A DNA stretch of 64,000 bases, from the NCBI RefSeq assembly GCF_036785885.1, contig NC_092322.1, positions 40,073,994 to 40,137,993 of the forward strand, given 5' to 3'. A program made the translations under genes and the position numbers. The notes under the pieces are model-generated. The model worked only from the letters and a program-made list of their open reading frames with translations, ran no database searches and was not told where the DNA came from. Source of the stretch: Coffea arabica (taxonomy: Eukaryota > Streptophyta > Magnoliopsida > Gentianales > Rubiaceae). This document shows, piece after piece, positions 12,591 through 22,396 of this stretch (its first letter is position 1; each line of letters begins with the position of its first letter).

Positions 12591-13175
12591 CTAACAAGTG
12601 GTCTGGCTAGACGCCGACCCAACTGACTCCGAGGACGCGCTCGGCTCCTCCTCCATGTCCTCCTCAGGATCCTCCTCTGGGGCACCGGGAGCGGCAGGAG
12701 CTACAGGCGCTTGGCCTTCCTCGGCCAAGTCCTGGATCACGTCCTCAACAAGTGCCTCGCACTCGGTCAGGATGTGGTCAGTCCGGTCTCGTATATGGCC
12801 AACTATGTGCATCAAACGTCCAGTCACCGCATGAGCCTGATCACGGTAAGCATCTGACTGCTGCTGCTCTGCCAGAACCGCGGCCTCCAACTCTCGTATC
12901 CGAGCTCCCTGATCTCGGAGAGTGGCCTGGAGACGCTCTATCTCCGCAAAGCACCTACGATTGGTGCTACCCAATCGTCTCCGATCGTCATCTATAGCAA
13001 GCACTACTCGGTCAGGGTAAGAGTAGGTCTTCCAGCAATCGCAGCGCCGGATCTTGCGCGCTGGGGACCACCGCTGCACTGGCCCGCCGGGAACCTCCTG
13101 GTAGGTGATCACGCGACATACAGGGCCCGCTAGATATGGCTCGACCACGAAAGCGTCAGTAGGTGCGTCAGTAGG
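12591..13175 (-). pseudogene. Extra 5' ORF of element A, C-terminal part, split by element B
   Basis: This is the downstream portion of an ORF located between the PBS and gag. Its first 98 nt are at 22152-22249; the two parts are in frame once element B and one GTAGG duplicate are ignored, giving about 225 codons. The middle (RRCFAEIERLQATLRDQGAR onward) looks like a coiled coil. The tail is Ala/Pro/Glu-rich and strongly acidic, ending in Ser/Thr. The coding region is markedly GC-richer than its surroundings. It has no zinc finger, protease or RT motif, so it is an accessory ORF of unknown role and not gag. The ATG lies in the other part; the stop is TAA or TAG-type at 12591-12593. Confidence 0.65.
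13171..13175. repeat. Target-site duplication GTAGG, left of element B
   Basis: GTAGG directly precedes the TGTAACGACC terminus and recurs at 22152-22156 directly after the GGGGCGTCACA terminus. It is a perfect 5 bp duplication, typical of Gypsy integrase. Confidence 0.93.
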
Positions 13176-16140
13176 TGTAACGACCCCATTTTCCCCTAAG
13201 GCGAACCAGAGGGGTCAACGGGCCGCCTGCCCAGCTCTCGCTAGGACTCAGTCATTCCCTACAGTTCTCGAATGAATTACAAGATAAAACTCAACTTTTA
13301 CATCATATTCTCCAAAATTTACATATCACAATCGAAGCGGAAACTAGTTCTAAGCGAAAAATGTAGATTTACATCCGATTCAATTCCAAATATTTATACA
13401 AGCCCAAAAGTACATAAATCAAAACCAAAACTAAACTATACAAGATGTACGCCATCCAGTCACACAAAGATCCAAATACAAGGTCTTCCTTTACCTCGAT
13501 CCCTGTGGGGAGAAGAAGATAATAGGGGGTGAGCTAGAAGCTCAGCGAGTGACCAGTAAAATCAACAGCCAAGTATATTTCACAATAAAGCATTAATATG
13601 ATGTCATGATGCAGTAATCAAATGTTCATTTATTACTCATGTGAGCCAGTGAAGTTCTTGTACTTAAATATCCAATGCTCGTTTAGATCATGTAACCATG
13701 AAACAGAAGTAAGGAGCCATCGTGCTCCAAAGAACGTGTAAACAATAGTGGAGACATTGGTTCTAAGCACAAGACTTTCCAGGAACTCATTGGAGCCAAA
13801 TTATGTCATGGCACACACTCGAACCCCCAAATGATATGCAATGGAGTAATAAATGCAAGAATTAGTTCAAAAGTAACTTTGGGACAGTCGAGGGATCACT
13901 CACACAAAATATAGTGCTTCAAGTATTCACGTTCAACTATACTCCAGGTTTGAAGTCCAGCTCTGCGATGAAAATCCAATTTGAGAACTTGAAACACGAG
14001 TAAGATTCGAAACTTAAACGTTCCGTTCATTAAGAATCAACCAATTGAAATTCATTTGAAAGGCATTCGTGAAACACTTGCTCGCTTTTCAAATCATAAG
14101 GTTTTGTAGTATAGATACTTGGAAATAACACTTGAGTTGAAAGTACAAGGAAATACAAGTTTACATTGGCCATTATGTCTTTTCCTCAAGGGTACAAGTT
14201 CGGCCAAGTCCTAATGTATAACCCTCGATAAACAAAGTAGCAAAGGTGCTTGCTAGTTCAAGTAATAATCACTTAACTTTACACAAGTTACAAGTCTCGT
14301 TTCCTAGTCCTCGAGTATAAATTCGGGCAGCATGCCCTTTGTGTTTACCTAATTTTCCAACCTTTTAGGCTTCATTGTTTTTCTCAAACACAACCCAACA
14401 TCATACATATCAGCAATTTATGTCAAGAGCCGTTCCATAGGCTCACAATATCATAATAACAAGAATCGCATTAAGTACAAGTGCAGAAATTCAATTTAGT
14501 TCAAGACAGATTTGACGTACAAATGCGGAAATAACATATCCGAGTCTACGCTTATCGGGTTAAAACGAAACCTACGCCGTTTCGAAGCTAAGACACATAG
14601 CTACAACATTCATGAAGGTCACTTAGTCCAGTTCCTAATGTAACTTAGTCAAATTCTCGAATTACTAAACCAGAAACCAATTCGTCGGCTGTTTAAATGC
14701 AGAACACTGTAATGGACATAACTCAGTGTACACAAGTCCGAATCAGGTTTTCTTTGAGGCATTTTAAAGATACTTCAGAACACTACAACTTTTATGTTTT
14801 GGCCCAGAGCTAAATCAGAATGGATCCTGGTCAAAAATCGTGATAAACTGGACTGAACTGAAGAAACGGACTGCTGGGAAATTCTTAAAACAGTAGGGGT
14901 ATTTTGGACTTTTCACGTTCTGCGTTGCTCCGATTGAGCTGAAATTTTATAGGCACCTATAAAACATCATTTCCTACAACTTTCCTTCTTTGACCCAAGG
15001 CCAATTCGGCCTCTAACACATAGTTACCAATTCGGACAGAAATGATCAAGAATTTTCCAGAAATCTGGAATTTGTAGTTTCTAGTGAAATTTTCCCTAAT
15101 TTCTCACTCCAATCACTCCCAAAACACCTTATAAAACCTCAATGGTAACATACAAGTATCACACATCAAGTTGGGCAGAAATTCCACAGCCCTAGTTCAT
15201 CAATTAAATTGGGGAAAACTTCTACACATGCTAGCATCCATGAATCCACCACCAATCAAGCTACTAAGCTTACTTTAACCATGATTGAAAGAGAAAGTTA
15301 GAGAGATATCATCCTCTTACCTTGATTTGAGTTCTCCAAGGGTAGCCCAAGCCTTCTCTTTCCAAAATTTCACCACCAAACACTAGCTAATCACTCAAGA
15401 GTAGGTTTAATCGGTTTACTTTGTTTGATTTCGCACTTTGTTGGTGGATTGAAGAAGAAATGGAGAAGAGTTTTGTTTTTCCTCTCTTGTTCTTACTCTC
15501 TCTCTCTCTCGGCTCTTAGCAGCAGAAAATGAAGAGAAAATACTAAGTATTGGAGTTAAATGGATGGAGTTTGTCTTGACCACCCTTTCTTTTTCTCTTT
15601 CTTTCTTGCCTTTCTTAGCCACCAATTTTCGGTCAACATGCTGCCAAGAGAGAAGATATTATGTGCAAAAGTCAACAACTTGTTGGGTAAGAAAAATGGT
15701 GGTCAAGCGGTGCGTTCAATCGGTAATGCGCGGGACCCGTCGGTTCGCGCCGTTTTCCTTAAAAACACCCGTACTAGGGTTTTTACTTCCCATTCACTAA
15801 CTTTATTTCATTTCTCCTAATCACATATTATTTCTCACTTAAAAGTCACTTTTATTCACCAAATTTAATCCTTGCTCCATACCGAAAATTCATCCGGCGA
15901 GAAAATCGAGAAAACCTAATTTTGCTCAATTTGAAACCGAAGTGAAAAATCCTATTTTCTAGGTTCATTGGCACTTATTGTGGGGTGATTGAGTAGTATG
16001 GCCATTATAAAGTGGTATTTGTCAAAGAAAATGGAATTTTAAGAAAAATATAAGGAATTTGCACGGCTTCTGGCCGAATTTTCCCACAAAACTCTATTCA
16101 CCAGAAATTTTTCCCTTTTCTTCTGCCGCGGGGCGTCACA
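13176..16140 (-). mobile_element. 3' LTR of element B
   Basis: It runs from TGTAACGACC to GGGGCGTCACA. It differs from the 5' LTR by scattered single bases and by about 20 bp (near 15571-15590) that the 5' LTR lacks. Its left 1.5 kb, not that of the 5' LTR, is duplicated at 4682-6189: shared variants such as ctcgctagg near 13238 identify it as the recombination parent. Confidence 0.93.
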
Positions 16141-16153
16141 AACTCCCCTCCTT
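16141..16153 (-). other. Polypurine tract of element B
   Basis: The minus strand reads AAGGAGGGGAGTT immediately before the 3' LTR start (TGTGACGCCCC). The bases just upstream resemble the equivalent A region (ATTCTTTTAAGG in both), a relic of shared ancestry with a pol-bearing element. Confidence 0.85.
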
Positions 16154-16540
16154 AAAAGAATGTCGTCCTCGACATTCCAACTTGTACTAATCAGATTAAA
16201 ATAGTTCTCGAAAGTCGATCACGTATTAAGAATCATTTCAATCTCGCTTATCATAATCAAATACTAATCAGATCAAGTATCTAAAAGATCAATCACATAC
16301 TAAGAATCACTCTAATCTCACTTATCGTAATTCATGATCCAGTAAAGCATGGCTTATTAAATAATCACTTATCAAATTCAAGTACTAAATATCACACCGA
16401 TCCAACTTATCCAATAGTCATGGTCCACTAGGGAGTTAATCAAGTGATTAGATAAAACAGGCAAAAAGCTTGAGGTTGGACGTAAAGTCCCAGATATTCA
16501 GAAGAAATGCAGGATATAGCGAAACTTTAGATCAAATATT
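16154..16540. other. Non-coding interior of element B, 3' side
   Basis: AT-rich sequence with short repeated phrases (aatcac, ctcacttatc) and no recognisable gene. It lies between the PPT and the tandem array. Confidence 0.6.
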
Positions 16541-17175
16541 CATCCTTGGTGGTGCTGGACAACACAACAAGCTAGCACAACGGCTATGCTTCACCAAAGA
16601 ATTTCAGTTCAGTAAGTTGGCCCTGGCGGTGATGGACAACACAACAAGCTAGCACAACGGCTATGCTTCACCAAAAGCCTCAGTTCAAGTATTTGTCCCT
16701 GACGGTGCTGGACAACACAACAAGCTAGCACATCGGCTAAACTTCGCCAGAGAACCTCAGTTCATGTATTCGTCCCTGACGGTGCTGGACAACACAACAA
16801 GTTAGCACATCGGCTAAACTTCGCCAGAGAACCTCAGTTCATAATTCCATCTCTGGTGGTGATGGACAACACAACAAGCTAGCACAACGGCTATGGTTCA
16901 CCAAAAGCCTCAGCTCAAGTATTTGTCCCTGGCGGTGCTGGACAACACAACAAGCTAGCACATCGGCTAAACTTCGCCAGAGAACCTCAGTTCATGTATT
17001 CGTCCCTGACGGTGCTGGACAACACAACAAGTTAGCACATCGGCTAAACTTCGCCAGAGAACCTCAGTTCATAATTCCATCTCTGGTGGTGATGGACAAC
17101 ACAACAGGCATGCCTTGCCAGAAGAATGGCGGTGCTGGACAACACAACAGGCAATGCCCCACCAGAGAGGTTCAG
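16541..17175. repeat. 77-bp tandem array with 230-bp higher-order repeat, inside element B
   Basis: The core ggacaacacaac begins at 16557, 16634, 16710, 16787, 16864, 16940, 17017, 17094 and 17137. This gives eight units of 76-77 bp and a final short spacing of 43 bp. Units alternate in an ordered way: blocks of three units (230 bp) starting near 16634 and 16864 are almost identical, so the array has a second-level period. The period is not a multiple of three and frames close, so it is not coding. It may be a packaging, recombination or satellite-seeding element; this is unproven. Confidence 0.92.
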
Positions 17176-19192
17176 TTCAACCGCTACAGAAGAGTAGTAG
17201 CCGGTCTACAACCATATGAGTACGAGTAAGTTCACGAGTAGGGTAACAGTAGAGTTCAAACGAATAGGTTCAAAACAGAACGGAATATTTCAGGTTCATG
17301 CAGCACGAATAGAAAGAGGTTCAAAAGCAGGGTCAAATGCTTTAGGTTCATGGAGCACCAGTACAATTAAGAACTCACTCGTCCAACTTATGCCCAGCAA
17401 ATCACATTCTTAAGCAGTCACAAGATTCAAGTTCACATTCCATATATACAGCCAAATTAGGTCCATCAAGGTACGTAAGGCACACTAGCCTAAACAGGTT
17501 CAAGTCTCAAGTAAGCTCAGTCTAATCGGTTTCAGGCAGTTCGAGTTCTCTTATCAACCCAGTACAATACTTTCGGGGTTCAAACTTCCTAAGGTTGTAA
17601 TATTGGCACAGAACCAACCCTAACATATGTTGCGCACAAGAAAATTTCACCAAGTTTCCGACTAGATTAATCCATTATACACTAGTAGATCTGATCTTCG
17701 GGTTTATTTTCGATTCATATTCAGTACTAGGGACCTATTAAATTGTATGAATCTGTCCATCAATTTCTCCCATGAATACGGAGTTGGCTAAACCCTCGGT
17801 CACAGCCCTTTACTCCTAGCCCTGCTACCATACTTAATAAAAATCTGTAAGTGCAGGAAAAGGATTAACTAAGCATGAAAGAACTTAACACGTATACTAG
17901 TTGCAAAAACATTTAAAATCAGGTCATGATTTATTACATATATCAAAAATTATAACCTGAGTTAAAAGTCATAAAATAAGGCCAATATGTCGGAATTTAT
18001 ATATAAACACTTAGGTACCATAAAAGATAAAAGCATAGGTAAGCTAGATACAAAAGTCTCACGATGTGGACCACCCTTCCTAGGTCTTCCACATGGTCCA
18101 ATTATTGCTCATTTCAATTAGATTACATGCCTTCACGACATTAGATCCAAGAAATCCATAACACAAGCCGAAGTCAAAGGTTATCCATGTCGAAGTTCAA
18201 AATGCCATCATCTCCAAGAATAACCAATCTTAGGTTCTATAGTACAGTCGCAAGTTCCAAGTTCAAACCCAAGAAATGAATACACTTGCTAACTAACGTG
18301 CCAAATGGAGCCCAAGTCAATTCACACTAACTTCGTACTCTTGAATACAGCCACTCTATATCTCAAAGTTGTCTCAATCCGTACATTTAAAATTGGCTCA
18401 CTCTTCTTGAAAGTCAAGAATTTTAAAACATAAGATGAGTGTTTAAAGTAATCAAAATCTTATCAAGTTCAGGGTTCACATTAGTAAACATAAGCTTGCC
18501 ATTCTCTCGAAAACTCAGGATATATATATAATTTTCTTTGTATAAAGCATGGACCAATTCAAGTGTGAGAATATGCCGGTATACAATCAAGGGGAAAACT
18601 TAGTTTAGAAATTGTTATCCTGGTATTAACCCACCATATACAAAATTCAACAAGCTCATCAGGTATTCACAACTTTTCAAATTTGAACTTCAAGTAAAAC
18701 CCACATTTTTACTAAAATCGGCAAATTACACATACTTAAAGCATATATATCTTATTTCCAATCATTGCATACAAATAAAACTAGTACATCCTTGCTTTTC
18801 TTCAAAATCCCAAAACAAAATTTCTTTAGAAAGTAGGGGCGAAAATGCATTTTATTCCTTTGGTACTTTTGTCTTGGTTCAAAATCATTACTCATAAAAT
18901 TTGACTATCACATCTCACCTTTTATCCATGGCCATGGCCAGTACTAGGAATCACCTCAATTCCTTCCACACTTACAAACATACTAGAATTCAAATTCGTC
19001 CAATCTTTCACTAGTCATCTAATTGCTCAATATTTTTTTTCTACAAGTCCCAAATAAGGAATTCTCAAACAATCAATTTCTTTGTACCACTAGGATACAA
19101 TAGCTCCTCGTTCACATAATATTCAAATTACTCTCACAGCCAAACATCCTAAACTTTAACTCTAGGATACGCTACAGAGATCTGGAACCTAA
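17176..19192. other. Non-coding interior of element B, 5' side
   Basis: Two kilobases without a convincing ORF on either strand. It is rich in ttcaag/aagttc phrases and AT. This segment should contain the leader and packaging region of B's RNA, because it ends at the PBS. Confidence 0.6.
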
Positions 19193-19204
19193 ACTCTGAT
19201 ACCA
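19193..19204 (-). other. Primer-binding site of element B (initiator-Met tRNA)
   Basis: The minus strand reads TGGTATCAGAGT two bases after the 5' LTR end. It matches the TGGTATCAGAGC complement of plant initiator tRNA-Met 3' ends at all but the last base. Confidence 0.9.
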
Positions 19205-19206
19205 AT

Positions 19207-22151
19207 TGTAACGACCCCATTTTCCCCTAAGGCGAACCAGAGGGGTCAACGGGCCGCCTGCCCAGCTCTCGCCAGGACTCAGTCATTCCCTACAGTCCTC
19301 GAATGAATTACAAGATAAAACTCAACTTTTACATCATATTCTCCAAAATTTACATATCACAATCGAAGCGGAAACTAGTTCTAAGCGAAAAATGTAGATT
19401 TACATCCGATTCAATTCCAAATATTTATACAAGCCCAAAAGTACATAAATCAAAACCAAAACTAAACTATACAAGATGTACGCCATCCAGTCACACAAAG
19501 ATCCAAATACAAGGTCTTCCTTTACCTCGATCCCTGTGGGGAGAAGAAGATAATAGGGGGTGAGCTAGAAGCTCAGCGAGTGACCAGTAAAATCAACAGC
19601 CAAGTATATTTCACAATAAAGCATTAATATGATGTCATGATGCAGTAATCAAATGTTCATTTATTGCTCATGTGAGCCAGTGAAGTTCTTGTACTTAAAT
19701 ATCCAATGCTCGTTTAGATCATGTAACCATGAAACAGAAGTAAGGAGCCATCGTGCTCCAAAGAACGTGTAAACAATAGTGGAGACATTGGTTCTAAGCA
19801 CAAGACTTTCCAGGAACTCATTGGAGCCAAATTATGTCATGGCACACACCCGAACCCCCAAATGATATGCAATGGAGTAATAAATGCAAGAATTAGTTCA
19901 AAAGTAACTTTGGGACAGTCGAGGGATCACTCACACAAAATATAGTGCTTCAAGTATTCACGTTCAACTATACTCTAGGTTTGAAGTCCAGCTCTGCGAT
20001 GAAAATCCAATTTGAGAACTTGAAACACGAGTAAGATTCGAAACTTAAACGTTCCGTTCATTAAGAATCAACCAATTGAAATTCATTTGAAAGGCATTCG
20101 TGAAACACTTGCTCGCTTTTCAAATCATAAGGTTTTGTAGTATAGATACTTGGAAATAACACTTGAGTTGAAAGTACAGGGAAATACAAGTTTACATTGG
20201 CCATTATGTCTTTTCCTCAAGGGTACAAGTTCGGCCAAGTCCTAATGTATAACCCTCGATAAACAAAGTAGCAAAGGTGCTTGCTAGTTCAAGTAATAAT
20301 CACTTAACTTTACACAAGTTACAAGTCTCGTTTCCTAGTCCTCGAGTATAAATTCGGGCAGCATGCCCTTTGTGTTTACCTAATTTTCCAGCCTTTTAGG
20401 CTTCATTGTTTTTCTCAAACACAACCCAACATCATACATATCAGCAATTTATGTCAAGAGCCGTTCCATAGGCTCACAATATCATAATAACAAGAATCGC
20501 ATTAAGTACAAGTGCAGAAATTCAATTTAGTTCAAAACAGATTTGACGTACAAATGCGGAAATAACATATCCGAGTCTACGCTTATCGGGTTAAAACGAA
20601 ACCTACGCTGTTTCGAAGCTAAGACACAGAGCTACAACATTCATGAAGGTCACTTAGTCCAGTTCCTAATGTAACTTAGTCAAATTCTCGAATTACTAAA
20701 CCAGAAACCAATTCGTCGGCTGTTTAAATGTAGAACACTGTAATGGACATAACTCAGTGTACACAAGTCCGAATCAGGTTTTCTTTGAGGCATTTTAAAG
20801 CTACTTCAGAACACTACAACTTTTATGTTTTGGCCCAGAGCTAAATCAGAATGGATCCTGGTCAAAAATCGTGATAAACTGGACTGAACTGAAGAAACGG
20901 ACTGCTGGGAAATTCTTAAAACAGTAGGGGTATTTTGGACTTTTCACGTTCTGCGTTGCTCCGATTGAGCTGAAATTTTATAGGCACCTATAAAACATCA
21001 TTTCCTACAACTTTCCTTCTTTGACCCAAGGCCAATTCGGCCTCTAACACATAGTTACCAATTCGGACAGAAATGATCAAGAATTTTCCAGAAATCTGGA
21101 ATTTGTAGTTTCTAGTGAAATTTTCCCTAATTTCTCACTCCAATCACTCCCAAAACACCTTATAAAACCTCAATGGTAACATACAAGTATCACACATCAA
21201 GTTGGGCAGAAATTCCACAGCCCTAGTTCATCAATTAAATTGGGGAAAACTTCTACACATGCTAGCATCCATGAATCCACCACCAATCAAGCTACTAAGC
21301 TTACTTTAACCATGATTGAAAGAGAAAGTTAGAGAGATATCATCCTCTTACCTTGATTTGAGTTCTCCAAGGGTAGCCCAAGCCTTCTCTTTCCAAAATT
21401 TCACCACCAAACACTAGCTAATCACTCAAGAGTAGGTTTAATCGGTTTACTTTGTTTGATTTCGCACTTTGTTGGTGGATTGAAGAAGAAATGGAGAAGA
21501 GTTTTGTTTTTCCTCTCTTGTTCTTACTCTCTCTCTCTCTCGGCTCTTAGCAGCAGAAAATGAAGAGAAAATGCTAAGTATTGGAGTTAAATGGATGGAG
21601 TTTTTCTCTTTCTTTCTTTCCTTTCTTAGCCACCAATTTTCGGTCAACATGCTGCCAAGAGAGAAGATATTATGTGCAAAAGTCAACAACTTGTTGGGTA
21701 AGAAAAATGGTGGTCAAGCGGTGCGTTCAATCGGTAATGCGCGGGACCCGTCGGTTCGCGCCGTTTTCCTTAAAAACACCTGTACTAGGGTTTTTACTTC
21801 CCATTCACTAACTTTATTTCATTTCTCCTAATCACATATTATTTCTCACTTAAAAGTCACTTTTATTCACCAAATTTAATCCTTGCTCCATACCGAAAAT
21901 TCATCCGGCGAGAAAATCGAGAAAACCTAATTTTGCTCAATTTGAAACCGAAGTGAAAAATCCTATTCTCTAGGTTCATTGGCACTTATTGTGGGGTGAT
22001 TGAGTAGTATGGCCATTATAAAGTGGTATTTGTCAAAGAAAAGGGAATTTTAAGAAAAATATAAGGAATTTGCACGGCTTCTGGCCGGATTTTCCCACAA
22101 AACTCTATTCACCAGAAATTTTTCCCTTTTCTTCTGCCTCGGGGCGTCACA
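19207..22151 (-). mobile_element. 5' LTR of element B
   Basis: It runs from TGTAACGACC to GGGGCGTCACA and is 2945 bp. It is nearly identical to 13176-16140 except for isolated changes and a missing segment of about 20 bp near 21602. Being the 5' LTR of a minus-oriented element, it should hold the active promoter. Confidence 0.93.
21160..21167 (-). promoter_or_regulatory. Possible TATA box in 5' LTR of element B
   Basis: The minus strand reads TTTTATAA at the position corresponding to the TATA-like site of element A's LTR, about 1 kb from the U3 end. This is conserved position only; the transcription start is not shown. Confidence 0.25.
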
Positions 22152-22156
22152 GTAGG
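22152..22156. repeat. Target-site duplication GTAGG, right of element B
   Basis: This is the second copy of the 5 bp duplication, immediately after B's terminal CA at 22151. Confidence 0.93.
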
Positions 22157-22249
22157 CACCTCAAGCACCTCAGTAGGTATCTCGGTCGGTATGTCAGTAG
22201 GTGCAGGCTGGGACGGTCCAGCACCCCCAGAAGAGTCAGTGTCTGCCAT
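22152..22249 (-). pseudogene. Extra 5' ORF of element A, N-terminal part (32 codons), split by B
   Basis: The ATG at 22249 opens a frame that starts MADTDSSGG and continues with Pro/Thr/Glu-rich PTD/PTE repeats. It runs into the GTAGG duplicate at 22152-22156 and continues in the same frame at 13170. The repeats explain why similar GTAGGT motifs occur several times near the insertion point. It lies about 130 bp from the PBS, so this ORF would be the first in the genomic RNA, upstream of gag. Confidence 0.65.
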
Positions 22250-22382
22250 CACCTAAGTTTGCAAATAACATTGCAAAGGTAAGTACACATCAAGCACAAA
22301 ACAAGGCTAAGGCTAAACTCGATAATAAAACCCTAGCCTATCAAGTCAAGCACTCAAACTATCCAGATCAATTCAAGCCTAA

Positions 22383-22394
22383 GCTCTGATACCA
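22383..22394 (-). other. Primer-binding site of element A (initiator-Met tRNA)
   Basis: The minus strand reads TGGTATCAGAGC, separated by two bases from the LTR terminus at 22397. It is a perfect match to the usual plant initiator-Met tRNA primer site. Confidence 0.95.
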
Positions 22395-22396
22395 CC

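Larger units (their letters stand above)
8495..14683. repeat. Right copy of the tandem duplication
   Basis: It matches 1-6189 at an offset of 8494 bp. Beyond 14683 this copy continues as normal element B LTR, whereas the left copy switches to A LTR. The right copy is therefore the parental arrangement and the left copy the recombinant one. Confidence 0.93.
13176..22151 (-). mobile_element. Element B, non-autonomous LTR retrotransposon (LARD-like)
   Basis: It is 8976 bp, bounded by TG...CA LTRs of 2965 and 2945 bp and flanked by a perfect GTAGG duplication. It has a PBS matching initiator-Met tRNA beside the right LTR and a purine tract beside the left LTR, so it is inserted in minus orientation. 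The 3.07 kb interior has no gag, protease, RT or integrase in any frame, only a 77 bp tandem array and unrecognised AT-rich DNA. Its LTRs share high-identity blocks with element A's LTR, suggesting that it is mobilised by A-like proteins. Both LTRs are nearly identical, so the insertion is young. Confidence 0.93.

Noticed and set aside
16541..17175. CRISPR-like direct repeats
   Set aside because: The 77 bp periodic units are contiguous and similar throughout, with no unique spacers. The context is a plant retrotransposon.
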